64,000 nt of DNA. Origin: Bacteroidales bacterium. GTDB lineage: Bacteria > Bacteroidota > Bacteroidia > Bacteroidales > UBA932. Below the pieces are notes generated by a model. That model was not told where the DNA came from, did not search any database, and worked only from the letters and a program-made list of their open reading frames with translations. A program made the translations under genes and the position numbers. Shown one piece after another: positions 1 through 9,196 of the stretch. The stretch covers positions 174,875 through 238,874 of the forward strand of contig JAGBVU010000031.1 of the NCBI GenBank assembly GCA_017630155.1. The letters are read 5' to 3'. Numbering within the stretch: the first letter of the stretch is position 1; each line of letters starts with the position of its first letter.

Positions 1-176
1 GTTATGCAATCGACTCTACAAAACTCCAAAAAGAATTAGGTTGGGAGCCAAGTCTTCAGTTTGAGGAAGGAATCGAGAAGACTGTACGTTGGTATCTTGA
101 TAATCAGGAGTGGATGGATAATGTTACTAGTGGGGACTATCTGAAATATTATGAGGATATGTATAAAACTATATAA
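1..176 (+). CDS. rfbB: dTDP-glucose 4,6-dehydratase, C-terminal end (partial)
   Basis: Only the last 57 residues are in the window; the gene enters from the left. They match almost residue for residue the C-terminus of the complete rfbB near 34 kb (shared: KELGWEPSLQFEEGIEKT and NQEWMDNVTSGDY). The enzyme makes dTDP-4-keto-6-deoxyglucose, the precursor of dTDP-rhamnose and other 6-deoxysugars, in the cytoplasm. Codon choice differs from the second copy: this one uses AT-rich codons like the capsule genes after it. The stop lies 3 bases before the flippase start, so it is probably the upstream member of the same operon. Confidence 0.9.
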   Translation, partial: YAIDSTKLQKELGWEPSLQFEEGIEKTVRWYLDNQEWMDNVTSGDYLKYYEDMYKTI

Positions 177-179
177 TCA

Positions 180-1646
180 ATGACCAAAGAGACATCTCTA
201 AGAAATAAAACTATAAATGGTGTAGGATGGAGTTTTATAGATAGTTTTGCTGGTCAGATCGTCTCTTTTATTGTGGGACTTGTATTAGCAAGATTACTTT
301 CACCCGAAGAATATGGTCTTATAGGTATAATTACCATATTTATAGTTGTGTTTAACAGTATAATAGATAGTGGGTTTTCAAGTGCATTGATAAGAAAGCC
401 AGATGCCAATAGTACAGATTATAATACAGTATTTTTTATAAATCTTCTATTGAGTATCCTTCTTTCTATTCTGATGTTCTTTGGTGCACCTTTGATTGCT
501 CAATTTTTTGATAGAGTGGAACTATTGTCCCTTACAAGGGTAATGTCCATTATATTAGTGATAAACGCATTGGCAATTATCCCTAATGTAATACTTTCAA
601 AAGATATTAATTTTAAAATCAAAACAAAAGTTTCCATAATATCTTCTTTGGTCAGTGGTATTGTAGGGATAACAATGGCATTAAGCAATTTAGGTGTTTG
701 GTCTTTAGTAGGGCAACAATTGTCACGACAAACTTTATCTTCTATTCTCTTATGGGTTTATACTCAATGGAAACCAAGATTTTCAATTTCGATAAAGAGT
801 TTCAAAGAATTATTCGGATTCAGTTGGAAATTGCTTATATCCACAATTATAGATAAAGTGTGGAGTCAAATTTATCAAGTAATTATAGGTAAATATTATA
901 GTCCAGCTATATTAGGACATTTTACTAGATCAATTAATTTTACTTCTTTATTTTCAACTAATCTTGATTCTGTGGTACAAAGGGTTAGTTATCCTGTTTT
1001 AAGTTCTATTCAGAATGATAAGTCAAGATTAAAATATGGTTACAAAAAAATCATTAAAGTATCAATGTTATTAACATTTACTTTAATGTTTGGATTGGCT
1101 GCAGTCGCAAAACCTATGATTTTGGTCTTAATAGGTGAAAGATGGTTACCATGTGTTCCATTTATACAAATATTATGTATAAGCAGTAGCCTATATCCAT
1201 TACATTCTTTAAATTTAAATATGTTACAGATACAGGGAAGGAGTGACCTTTTCTTAAAATTAGAGATAATTAAAAAGTTTATATCTATTGGACCTCTTAT
1301 AGTTGGTATATTTATAGATATATATTGGATGTTATTGGGTGGTGTAATAACAGGATTATTTGCCTACTATTTAAATTCATATTATTCTGGAATTTTCTTA
1401 AATTATAATATAAAGGAACAGATAAAAGATATTCTCCCTAGTTTTGTAGTAGCAATAACTATGGCATTGATAGTATTTGCATTTAGTTTTATCCCGATCA
1501 ATCATTTCATTTTATTTCCTTTGCAGTTGCTTGTTGGTGCATTAGTAATTATAGGAATCAGTGAAGTTTTAAGATTACCTGAATATCTTGAAATAAAAAG
1601 TATAATATTCCCCATCATTACCAGGAAATTTATAAAACAACGATAA
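180..1646 (+). CDS. wzx: Wzx-type polysaccharide flippase
   Basis: A 488-residue, strongly hydrophobic protein of the polysaccharide transporter (PST/MOP) superfamily. It flips undecaprenyl-diphosphate-linked repeat units across the inner membrane. The N-terminus GWSFIDSFAGQIVSFIVGLV followed by ARLLSPEEYGLIGI is the family's typical first helix and the conserved loop after it (about residues 15-50). Many hydrophobic segments follow along the whole length, consistent with 12-14 membrane spans. It is located three bases after rfbB and five before the next gene, inside the AT-rich capsule operon, and is paired with the Wzy-like polymerase at 15.3 kb. The gene symbol is functional, not based on close homology. 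Confidence 0.88.
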   Translation: MTKETSLRNKTINGVGWSFIDSFAGQIVSFIVGLVLARLLSPEEYGLIGIITIFIVVFNSIIDSGFSSALIRKPDANSTDYNTVFFINLLLSILLSILMFFGAPLIAQFFDRVELLSLTRVMSIILVINALAIIPNVILSKDINFKIKTKVSIISSLVSGIVGITMALSNLGVWSLVGQQLSRQTLSSILLWVYTQWKPRFSISIKSFKELFGFSWKLLISTIIDKVWSQIYQVIIGKYYSPAILGHFTRSINFTSLFSTNLDSVVQRVSYPVLSSIQNDKSRLKYGYKKIIKVSMLLTFTLMFGLAAVAKPMILVLIGERWLPCVPFIQILCISSSLYPLHSLNLNMLQIQGRSDLFLKLEIIKKFISIGPLIVGIFIDIYWMLLGGVITGLFAYYLNSYYSGIFLNYNIKEQIKDILPSFVVAITMALIVFAFSFIPINHFILFPLQLLVGALVIIGISEVLRLPEYLEIKSIIFPIITRKFIKQR

Positions 1647-1651
1647 AGTAT

Positions 1652-2848
1652 ATGGACAATAAACAAATCACGGTAACTAGTCCGTTACTTCCCAATTTGG
1701 ATGAGTTTCACGAACTTTTAAAAGAGATTTGGGATTCAAAGTGGATTACAAATAACGGTTCTTTTCATCGTCAGTTGGAAGCCGCACTTGCAGAATATCT
1801 CAAGGTTCCTTATGTGTCATTATTTACAAATGGGACTCTTCCTCTTCTTACAGCCCTTCAAGCTTTGAGAATAACCGGAGAAGTCATAACCACACCATAT
1901 TCTTTTGTTGCAACAACTCATTCTATTTGGTGGAATGGTTGTAAACCTGTCTTTGTGGATGTGGATCCAAAGACAGGTAATATGGATCCTGATAAAATTG
2001 AAGCTGCAATTACTCCTAAGACAACAGCCATTATGCCTGTTCACTGCTATGGTAAACCATGTGATGTGCGTAGAATCAAAGAGATAGCTGATAAGTATGG
2101 TTTAAAGGTAATTTATGATGCAGCACATGCCTTCGCTTTGGAGATTCCAAAGAACGAAGCAGACTATAAGCTTGCTTTTGATGAAGCAAACAATGTTTTT
2201 AATCCATCACAAGCTTCAAGAAAGATTGAGGTAGAGACAGAATCAATCCTTAATTGGGGTGATATGTCAACCTTGAGCTTCCATGCAACTAAGGTGTATA
2301 ATACCATTGAAGGAGGTGCTATGATTATGCACGATGCCGAAACTAAGAAGCGTATTGACTATCTGAAGAATTTTGGCTTTGCTGGTGAGACTACCGTTGT
2401 TGGCCCTGGTATCAACTCCAAGGTGGATGAGATGCGTGCCGCTTATGGTCTTTTGAACTTGAAACAGGTAGATGCTGCTATCGAAGCTCGCAAGAAGACA
2501 GCTGATACATATCGTGAAGCATTGAGAGGTGTAGATGGCTTGACCTTCTACGAAGATATGCCTGGTGTAAAGCACAATTACTCCTATTTCCCTATATTCA
2601 TAGATGCTGAGAAATATGGAATGACTCGTGATGAAATTTACTTCAAGATGAAGGAATCAAATGTTCTTGGTAGACGTTATTTCTATCCTCTAATTAGTGA
2701 GTTCTCTACGTATAGAGGCTTGGAGTCTGCTCGTAGAGAAAATCTTCTTAATGCTCATAAGATGGCGGATACTGTTATCTGCTTGCCTATGCATCACGAG
2801 TTGAGTGATGGAGATATGGAAAGAATACTTAAACTGCTAGTAAAGTAA
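1652..2848 (+). CDS. DegT/DnrJ/EryC1 family PLP aminotransferase
   Basis: A 398-residue sugar-aminotransferase-type protein. The PLP lysine is K214 in SFHATKVYNTIEGG, and the aspartate that contacts the cofactor ring lies in VIYDAAHAF near residue 155. The family transfers an amino group, usually from glutamate, to a nucleotide-linked keto-sugar. An extra stretch (about residues 165-200) before the lysine motif distinguishes it from short family members. It directly precedes an ATP-grasp gene (4-base gap), so the amino group could be the acceptor for later acylation by one of the ATP-grasp ligases; that coupling is inference. The substrate cannot be named from sequence. Confidence 0.85.
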   Translation: MDNKQITVTSPLLPNLDEFHELLKEIWDSKWITNNGSFHRQLEAALAEYLKVPYVSLFTNGTLPLLTALQALRITGEVITTPYSFVATTHSIWWNGCKPVFVDVDPKTGNMDPDKIEAAITPKTTAIMPVHCYGKPCDVRRIKEIADKYGLKVIYDAAHAFALEIPKNEADYKLAFDEANNVFNPSQASRKIEVETESILNWGDMSTLSFHATKVYNTIEGGAMIMHDAETKKRIDYLKNFGFAGETTVVGPGINSKVDEMRAAYGLLNLKQVDAAIEARKKTADTYREALRGVDGLTFYEDMPGVKHNYSYFPIFIDAEKYGMTRDEIYFKMKESNVLGRRYFYPLISEFSTYRGLESARRENLLNAHKMADTVICLPMHHELSDGDMERILKLLVK

Positions 2849-2852
2849 GAAT

Positions 2853-4061
2853 ATGAAGCAAAAAAAACTGATGCTGCTTGGTGGTTTGCGTTACCTTCTA
2901 CCTGTTATCGAAGAGGCTCACAATTTGGGTGCATATGTTATAACAGCAGACTATCTACCCGATAATATTGCACATAAGTATAGTGACGAATACTGTAATG
3001 TGAGTATTATTGATAAGGAGGCTGTATTGGTCAAAGCAAAAGAATTGGAGATAGATGGCATTCTTTCTCATGCCGTAGATCCTGGTGTAGTTTCTGCTGC
3101 ATTCGTTGCTGAACAGATGGGTCTTCCATTCCAGACATCATACAAGTCTGCTTGTATTCTACAAGACAAATCACTTTTTCGCCAGTTTTTGATGGATAAC
3201 GGCTTTAACTGCCCTCATGCAAAAGGATATACTAATGTAGAAGATGCTCTTAATGATGTGAACTATTTCAATTGGCCTGTTATTGTAAAACCAGTAGATT
3301 CAGCTGGTAGCAAAGGTGTAACAAAAGTCGTAAACCCAAAAGATTTACCTTTGGCTATTGAATTTGCTTTGAGTTGTTCTATTTCCAAGAATTTTATTGT
3401 GGAAGATTTCTTGGACATTGTAGGGTATCAGTCCAGTGCAGACATTTTTACTGTGGATGGCAAGTTAGTTTATCCTGCATATTCAGATCAGTTATTCGAT
3501 AAGGATGCTGCAAACCCATTTACACCAGCAATTGAGATATGGCCGGCAAGTATGGAACAGCATTTTCAAGATGATTTAACAGAGCAATTGCAGAGACTCT
3601 TTACCTTGCTTGAAGTAAAGTCAGGTATTTATAATGTTGAATCAAGAGTATGCTCGAATGGCAAAGCTTATATAATGGAAGTTTCTCCAAGAGGTGGAGG
3701 AAACCGTATAGCGGAACTCCAAGATATGGCTACCAATCAGTCATTGATTCGAGCTGAAATATGTAAAGCATTGTCTTTACCTATGCATGATATTACAGCA
3801 CCAGAATATGATGGTGTATGGTGCAATTTTATCCTTCATTCATCTGTAGAGGGTACTTTAGAGTCTATCGATATCAATCCTGATTTTGAGCAGAAATATA
3901 TCAAGGACAAGGGGTTTATTGTAGCAAAGGGGGACCATATTGTTCCATTTACTGGAGCTAATACTTCACTGGGAACCCTATTCCTGCGTGCAGAGACTCG
4001 TGATGAACTGGATCGCGTGTTGGAAAATATTAACAATAACGTCAGAATCGTGTTGTCATGA
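2853..4061 (+). CDS. ATP-grasp domain ligase
   Basis: A 402-residue protein of the carbamoyl-phosphate-synthase-like ATP-grasp group. It has an N-terminal Rossmann-like preATP-grasp part (MLLGGLRYLLPVIEEA), a nucleotide-binding strand VIVKPVDSAGSKGVTKV near residue 150, and the metal-binding segment EVSPRGGGNRIAEL near residue 280. Such enzymes form amide or peptide-like bonds through acyl-phosphate intermediates. Its last four bases overlap the start of the next gene (ATGA), which points to translational coupling. In this setting it probably attaches an amino acid or other acid to a sugar; the substrate is not evident. Confidence 0.82.
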   Translation: MKQKKLMLLGGLRYLLPVIEEAHNLGAYVITADYLPDNIAHKYSDEYCNVSIIDKEAVLVKAKELEIDGILSHAVDPGVVSAAFVAEQMGLPFQTSYKSACILQDKSLFRQFLMDNGFNCPHAKGYTNVEDALNDVNYFNWPVIVKPVDSAGSKGVTKVVNPKDLPLAIEFALSCSISKNFIVEDFLDIVGYQSSADIFTVDGKLVYPAYSDQLFDKDAANPFTPAIEIWPASMEQHFQDDLTEQLQRLFTLLEVKSGIYNVESRVCSNGKAYIMEVSPRGGGNRIAELQDMATNQSLIRAEICKALSLPMHDITAPEYDGVWCNFILHSSVEGTLESIDINPDFEQKYIKDKGFIVAKGDHIVPFTGANTSLGTLFLRAETRDELDRVLENINNNVRIVLS

Positions 4062-5026
4062 TAAAACCGATAGGTGGTTACTTTGAGTGGGAGTTTCCTG
4101 CAAACACTGGCTCATTTCCCCATTCTGATGGTGTCTTGCTCAATAGTGGACGTCATTCGTTGGAATACATATTGAAGTCTTTGGGCGTGATAAATCGTCT
4201 TTGGCTTCCTTATTATACATGTGATGTAGTGTTGCAGCCAATCCAGCGTCTGGGTATAACTTATTCATTCTATCATATAAATAAAGATCTTAAACTTGCA
4301 GGAGATGTTGTTTTAGCGGAAGGGGAATACTTGATTTATACCAATTACTTTGGTATAATGGACGAGTATTGCAACGCATTGGCAGCTCGCTATGGTAATC
4401 AGCTTATATTGGACAATGCTCAAGCTTTTTATGCACCACATATAGAGGGAATCAACACGTTCTATAGCCCTCGCAAATATGTTGGTATTCCAGATGGCGG
4501 GATAGCTTATGTTAACAAACCATTATACTTAGAACTTGAGCAAGATTGCTCATACGGCAGATGTAGCCATTTGCTCAAAAGACATGAACTTGCTCCAATG
4601 GATGGGTATAACGATTTTAAGGATACTTCTAATCAGATTGCAAGAGCGTCCTTATCTAATATGAGTAGTATAACTCAAAAAATTCTTCAATCGTTAGATT
4701 ATGTAGCTATAAAAGAGAGAAGAATAGCAAACTTTTTATTCCTCCATGAGCATATCGCAAACTCCAATATGTTTAGTGTTCCAAATATAGATTCTTTTGC
4801 GTGTCCGATGGTTTATCCTTATTACACAAATGATGGAGAGTTGAGGAAAAGGTTGATTACAAATCAAGTATTTGTAGCAACTTATTGGCCGAATGTATCG
4901 GATTGGTGTAAAGTAGGAGAAATAGAATATGAATTATGTAAAAATATCATTCCTATCACTATTGATCAAAGATATGGTGAGGATGATATGAAAACAATTG
5001 TTAATATTATTAGAAATAGAATATAA
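4058..5026 (+). CDS. PLP-transferase-fold protein, DegT-like
   Basis: A 322-residue protein that resembles a divergent DegT-type aminotransferase. Visible signs are LNSGRHSLEYILKSLG near the start, an Asp in LILDNAQAFYAP (about residue 127) at the position of the cofactor-ring aspartate, and SPRKYVGIPDGGIAYV (about residues 140-156), where the Lys could be the Schiff-base residue. It is shorter than normal family members and the C-terminal small domain is weakly conserved. It sits between two ATP-grasp genes and overlaps the first by four bases, so it most likely acts on the same substituent. Catalytic activity is uncertain. Confidence 0.65.
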   Translation: MIKPIGGYFEWEFPANTGSFPHSDGVLLNSGRHSLEYILKSLGVINRLWLPYYTCDVVLQPIQRLGITYSFYHINKDLKLAGDVVLAEGEYLIYTNYFGIMDEYCNALAARYGNQLILDNAQAFYAPHIEGINTFYSPRKYVGIPDGGIAYVNKPLYLELEQDCSYGRCSHLLKRHELAPMDGYNDFKDTSNQIARASLSNMSSITQKILQSLDYVAIKERRIANFLFLHEHIANSNMFSVPNIDSFACPMVYPYYTNDGELRKRLITNQVFVATYWPNVSDWCKVGEIEYELCKNIIPITIDQRYGEDDMKTIVNIIRNRI

Positions 5027-5028
5027 GA

Positions 5029-6312
5029 ATGAATTTCAAAGGAAAAAAATTACTTGTTCTTGGTGGAATTAAGTTGTTATGTGATGTTGTAATAAGAGCT
5101 AAGGCTTTAGGCGCTTATGTCATTGTTGCTGACTATAATGAAAATTCTCCTGCCAAGCAAATAGCAGATGAAGGTGTCTTGATAAATGCTTTAGATGTTG
5201 ATAGTATAGTCTCATATTGCAAAGAGTATCATGTTGATGGAGTAATAACTGGATTTGTTGATATTTTATTGAAACCTTATTATGAGGTTTGTAAAAGACT
5301 TGGACTTCCATGTTATCTCACTTCTCAAATGATAGAAATTAGTACAAATAAAATTGCATTTAAAGAGACATGTAAACAATTTGATGTCCCTGTACCAGAA
5401 ACATATATTGTTGGAAGTGAGATCCCCGAGGAGGAATATAATAAAATAAAATTCCCTGTATTTTTAAAGCCTTTAGACTCGAGTGGTTCTAGAGGTGCAT
5501 ATAAGTGTAATAACAAAGAGGAATTACATAAACGTTTTTATGATGCCATTATTTTTTCTCCATCAAGGAAGGTTATTATAGAAGATTATCTTACCGGACG
5601 TGAATTTCTAATGAATTTTATAGCACAAGATGGTGAATTCCGTATGATTTCAATGTTTGATCGTCATGTTACAGATAATCGAGGTAGTGCAATTAATTAT
5701 GCTAATTTAAGTTTTGGACCATCAAAAGCAACCGACTACTATTTAAATCTTGTAAATGATAAAGTTATTAATATGTTCAAATCTTTGAACTTTAAGGATG
5801 GTATTTATTTTCTTCAAGGATATTATGACAATAATAAAATAACTTTCTATGAAATGGGTTGTAGATTAGGAGGCTCATATTATGATTTAGAAAATGCTGT
5901 AATAAAAATTGATCCTATTAACATGTTGATTAATTATGCTTTTACAGGTGTAATGATAGATAACATACAAGATATTAGAGAAGATATTGGAAAGTATGAT
6001 AAGATTGCAGTATGTGTGAATTACTTACTCGCTGGCAAAGAGGGTACAGTGTATAGGATCAAAGGTATAGATAAAATTAAACAGATGGGCTCTTATGTTC
6101 ATTGTGAGCAGAGATATGAAGAAGGTTATCATTATAATGATGGAGACAAAGTGGTTGACAGACCATTGTTATGCGTATATTTAATGGTTCAAAATTTTGA
6201 ACAGCTTGTTCATGATGTTGATTATATGAATAATGTTTTCGATGTATTGGATAAGAATAATAATTCTTTGCTGCAAGAGAAATTTAATCCATTAAAATTA
6301 GTGAAATATTAA
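5029..6312 (+). CDS. ATP-grasp domain ligase
   Basis: A 427-residue second ATP-grasp protein, similar in layout to the one at 2.85 kb. KLLVLGGIKLLCDVVIRAKA forms the N-terminal Rossmann-like part, VFLKPLDSSGSRGAYK (about residue 145) is the nucleotide-binding strand and loop, and FYEMGCRLGGSYYD (about residue 273) is the metal-binding region. The C-terminal 100 residues (from about 320) form an added domain. Two related ATP-grasp enzymes around a transaminase-like gene suggest sequential amide-bond formation. Gene gaps of 2 and 19 bases keep it in the operon. Confidence 0.8.
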   Translation: MNFKGKKLLVLGGIKLLCDVVIRAKALGAYVIVADYNENSPAKQIADEGVLINALDVDSIVSYCKEYHVDGVITGFVDILLKPYYEVCKRLGLPCYLTSQMIEISTNKIAFKETCKQFDVPVPETYIVGSEIPEEEYNKIKFPVFLKPLDSSGSRGAYKCNNKEELHKRFYDAIIFSPSRKVIIEDYLTGREFLMNFIAQDGEFRMISMFDRHVTDNRGSAINYANLSFGPSKATDYYLNLVNDKVINMFKSLNFKDGIYFLQGYYDNNKITFYEMGCRLGGSYYDLENAVIKIDPINMLINYAFTGVMIDNIQDIREDIGKYDKIAVCVNYLLAGKEGTVYRIKGIDKIKQMGSYVHCEQRYEEGYHYNDGDKVVDRPLLCVYLMVQNFEQLVHDVDYMNNVFDVLDKNNNSLLQEKFNPLKLVKY

Positions 6313-6331
6313 TAACATAGAACTTCTTATT

Positions 6332-6871
6332 ATGTTGAAAAACGAAAATACACATAGGAATGGGATAATTTCTAGAATTTCACAATTAATACTTGATTTT
6401 TTATTTTATAGGATTAGTATATATAAAGATAAATCATATTGGTATAATCGAATAAAAAATCTTGATAAGTCCTATCTTTCTCTAGTTGATAAGAATTTTA
6501 ATTTAACAAAAGAGCAGATAAAATCAATAGATGTTTATTTTGAACCCTATTGTAAAGTCCGACACAACTCTCACACATTTTATACTGAAAAAACTGGTAT
6601 CTTTGATAATCGATATATACCAGATTCTCTTCATCGTTGTATAATTGATCGCTATTATAATTGTTGGTCTGCTGCAACTTACATAGATAATAAATGTTAT
6701 TATCCAAAATTTTTTGATGATATAAATATACCATTGAACTTAGCTTATAGATTGAATGGGATATGGTATGAGAAATGGGGTGTAGTTATTGATTATCATA
6801 GGGTGATTGAAATCATCATGAATGAATCGGAATGCTTTATAAAAAAGCAACTGATTCTTGGGGGGGAATAG
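6332..6871 (+). CDS. ATP-grasp sugar-transfer-associated protein, N-terminal part (frame interrupted)
   Basis: The first reading frame of what looks like one ATP-grasp gene of about 370 residues split by a -1 frame change. This part has a basic, hydrophobic start followed by the preATP-grasp region (about residues 60-160). It ends with IKKQLILGGE after the frame change, whereas the -1 frame gives the expected nucleotide-loop sequence IKKATDSWGGIGV and runs on to 7452. The switch point is an A AAA AAG heptamer in the correct phase. Similarity in character is to the sugar-transfer-associated ATP-grasp family (Pfam ATPgrasp_ST). Either programmed frameshifting, homopolymer slippage in the population, or an assembly error could explain it. 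Confidence 0.6.
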   Translation: MLKNENTHRNGIISRISQLILDFLFYRISIYKDKSYWYNRIKNLDKSYLSLVDKNFNLTKEQIKSIDVYFEPYCKVRHNSHTFYTEKTGIFDNRYIPDSLHRCIIDRYYNCWSAATYIDNKCYYPKFFDDINIPLNLAYRLNGIWYEKWGVVIDYHRVIEIIMNESECFIKKQLILGGE

Positions 6872-7452
6872 GCGTTACATATTTTACTAACAAAGAGTCA
6901 GTTGAGAAATTAGAACAAATAATTAGTAGTATTCCATGTGATCTAGTTATTCAAAAATCAATCAAGCAATGTTCAACATTATCACTTCTTAATCCAGATT
7001 CAGTTAATACTATTAGATGCATGTCATTGCTGGGAAAAGATGGTGCAGTAAAGATATATTCTTCAATCCTCAGAATGGGAATTGAAGGAGCTAAAGTAGA
7101 TAATGCAAGTAGTGGTGGTATATCAACTGGAATTATGTTAGATGGTAGATTAAAAAGTGTTGCGTATAGTAATGATGGTGTAAGATATTATTGTCATCCA
7201 ACATCCAACATAAAGTTTGAAGGTATAATGATTCCTAATTTCAATAAAGTAAGAGATATGGTTACTAGGTTGCATCCAAAATTTCCACATTTTAGGCTTA
7301 TATCATGGGATATTGCTATTGATGAAAATGAGGAGCCTATTCTTATTGAAGCAAACTTGTGTGATGGAGAACTAGATTTTCACCAATTAAACAATGGCCC
7401 CATATTTGGTAATGATACTGAGATGATTTTATCTGAGGTTTTTAGTAAATAA
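6832..7452 (+). CDS. ATP-grasp sugar-transfer-associated protein, C-terminal part (-1 frame)
   Basis: The second frame of the split ATP-grasp gene. It supplies the nucleotide-binding loop (SWGGIGVTYF), the segment NTIRCMSLLGKDG, the glycine motif SSGGISTGIMLDG and the metal-binding end LISWDIAIDENEEPILIEAN, all expected in order for the ATPgrasp_ST family. On its own it lacks the preATP-grasp region, so independent function is unlikely. The nominal ATG at its start lies inside the upstream frame and has no separate promoter or ribosome site. It is followed after 11 bases by the opine-dehydrogenase-like gene. Confidence 0.62.
   Translation: MLYKKATDSWGGIGVTYFTNKESVEKLEQIISSIPCDLVIQKSIKQCSTLSLLNPDSVNTIRCMSLLGKDGAVKIYSSILRMGIEGAKVDNASSGGISTGIMLDGRLKSVAYSNDGVRYYCHPTSNIKFEGIMIPNFNKVRDMVTRLHPKFPHFRLISWDIAIDENEEPILIEANLCDGELDFHQLNNGPIFGNDTEMILSEVFSK
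6841..6847 (+). promoter_or_regulatory. Candidate -1 ribosomal frameshift site A AAA AAG
   Basis: In the zero frame the codons read ATA AAA AAG, which gives the X XXY YYZ heptamer A AAA AAG, the same slippery sequence used by E. coli dnaX. Slipping back one base joins the two halves of the ATP-grasp protein exactly at the nucleotide-binding loop. A G7 run follows at 6860-6866. I see no strong downstream hairpin and only a weak purine stretch upstream, so stimulators are not obvious. Confidence 0.45.
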
Positions 7453-7463
7453 ATTACAATTCA

Positions 7464-8666
7464 ATGAAACAATTAGTAGTATGTGGAGGAGGCAATAGTG
7501 CCCATACTTTGATTCCTCTTTTGAATGATTCAATATTTAATGTTTCTATTTATACTTCAAGACCAGAACAATGGGCAAATACAATAGAATTAGAATGGCA
7601 AAATCCCTCAGGTGAGGTTATGGGCAGATATTCAGGAAAATTATCTAAGGCATCAAGTAATCCCCAGGAATTATTTCCAAACGCAGATTATGTTGTATTT
7701 TGTATGCCTGTCCATAAATATAGAGTCGCTCTTTATGAAATAGCGCCATATCTCAATAGAGATAAGCCGATAGTATTAGGCACTGTTTATGGTCAAGGAG
7801 GTTGGAACTGGATGGTGGACGAAGTTTGTAAAAAGTTTAATCTTAATAATATTATCTCATTTTCATTTGGATTGATACCATGGGTCAGTCGTATGCTTGA
7901 GTATGGACACAAGGGATTAACCTATGGTTGTATGAGTGAGAATTATGCAGCAGTATATCCACATCGATATTTTGAACAAATCAATAATGAGTTTTTTAAT
8001 CAAATTTGTTATCGTTGGTTTGGAAAGGGCAAAGTTGATCAAAGTGATAATTTTATATCTCTAACTCTCTCCGTAGATAATCAAATAATACATACAGCCA
8101 GATGCTATGCGTTACATAAACAATATGGGAGAACTTGGTCAAGATTGGAAGATGTGCCTTTATTTTACCGTACATTTGATGACACTGCTGCACACTTAAT
8201 GCACGGATTGGATTATGATTACTCTAAAATAAGAGAAACCATAAAATTACTATATCCAAATAAGAACTTCAAACATATGGTAGATTATTTAACACTTGAA
8301 TATTTTTCTCATAAGTATTGGAGTAAAGATATAAAAGATTCAATTCTTTCATCGCAAACATTACATTCGATAAAAACGCCAGTGGTAGCAAATGCACAAG
8401 GATCCTGGGAAATTGATGAAAATCATAGATTTTTCTTAGATGATATTTATTATGGAAACTGTATTGCAAAGTGGATGGCCGAACAGTTAAATATAGAAAC
8501 CCCAACATTAGATGAGATTTTACGATGGGCTCAAAGTGTTCGAGGGGAGTTGATTATTGATGATAAAAATCATTTAATACTTAATAGTCCAGACTTGGCT
8601 ACTTCATTTAAACATGGTATACCTACTGTTTATGGATTTAAGACAATTTTAGATTGTATAGATTAA
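7464..8666 (+). CDS. NAD(P)-dependent octopine/opine dehydrogenase family protein
   Basis: A 400-residue protein with an N-terminal Rossmann fold (KQLVVCGGGNSAHTLIPLL, residues 2-20) and VVFCMPVHKYR near residue 77, followed by an all-helical C-terminal domain containing VDNQIIHTARCYAL, with the histidine expected in the octopine/nopaline dehydrogenase family. These enzymes reductively couple a 2-oxo acid to the amino group of an amino acid, giving N-(1-carboxyalkyl) amino acids. Such opine-type substituents are known on some bacterial O-antigens. Next to ATP-grasp ligases and transaminases this suggests that an unusual amino acid decorates the polysaccharide; the substrate is inferred. Confidence 0.75.
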   Translation: MKQLVVCGGGNSAHTLIPLLNDSIFNVSIYTSRPEQWANTIELEWQNPSGEVMGRYSGKLSKASSNPQELFPNADYVVFCMPVHKYRVALYEIAPYLNRDKPIVLGTVYGQGGWNWMVDEVCKKFNLNNIISFSFGLIPWVSRMLEYGHKGLTYGCMSENYAAVYPHRYFEQINNEFFNQICYRWFGKGKVDQSDNFISLTLSVDNQIIHTARCYALHKQYGRTWSRLEDVPLFYRTFDDTAAHLMHGLDYDYSKIRETIKLLYPNKNFKHMVDYLTLEYFSHKYWSKDIKDSILSSQTLHSIKTPVVANAQGSWEIDENHRFFLDDIYYGNCIAKWMAEQLNIETPTLDEILRWAQSVRGELIIDDKNHLILNSPDLATSFKHGIPTVYGFKTILDCID

Positions 8667-8677
8667 GCTTATATGAT

Positions 8678-9181
8678 ATGAATATTTTTAAAGTAATTAG
8701 AAATCGTATTCTCAAACGACTATGTAACATGATTTTTTTCTATAAGTATAGAAAAAAATGGAATAAGATGTTAGGAGTTAAGTACATAGATGGTGGAGGG
8801 GATATGGTAAATACAAGGGTTGTTGGCAATTATTCGAATATCATTTTACATAAAAACTCAGAGATTAACGACGGGTGTTATTTACTTGCTAAAGATAAGA
8901 TAGAAATCGGAGAAAATTCAACATTAGCATATCGAGTTACTATATTGACTGGTGCAGATCCGAATGGTCCTCATAATGCTTTATCTAAGTTATATCCTCC
9001 ATTAAAAGCACCAGTAACAATAGGGAAGGATGTATGGGTAGGTGCAAATTCAACAATTCTTCCGGGCGTAAAAATTGGGGATTTTGTTGTTGTTGCCGCT
9101 GGTTCAGTAGTTACTAAGGATATTCCGTCAGGGACATTAGTTGCAGGAGTTCCAGCTGAGATTAAAAAAAAGTTAATCTAA
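8678..9181 (+). CDS. Hexapeptide-repeat O-acyltransferase
   Basis: A 167-residue left-handed beta-helix acyltransferase of the maltose/serine O-acetyltransferase type. The C-terminal half carries the repeated hexapeptides typical of the fold (TIGKDVWVGANSTILPGVKI, then VVAAGSVVTKDIPSGTLVAG) and ends VPAEIKKKL. It probably acetylates a sugar of the repeat unit using acetyl-CoA. I chose the ATG giving MNIFKV; a TTG 24 bases upstream, overlapping the previous gene, is in frame but less likely. The N-terminal 45 residues are basic. Confidence 0.85.
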   Translation: MNIFKVIRNRILKRLCNMIFFYKYRKKWNKMLGVKYIDGGGDMVNTRVVGNYSNIILHKNSEINDGCYLLAKDKIEIGENSTLAYRVTILTGADPNGPHNALSKLYPPLKAPVTIGKDVWVGANSTILPGVKIGDFVVVAAGSVVTKDIPSGTLVAGVPAEIKKKLI

Positions 9182-9196
9182 ACATAGTTGAATATT

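Noticed and set aside
6860..6866. G7 run as the primary frameshift point
   Set aside because: Switching there would keep the wrong residues (QLIL) in the nucleotide loop; the A6 run upstream restores the family motif.
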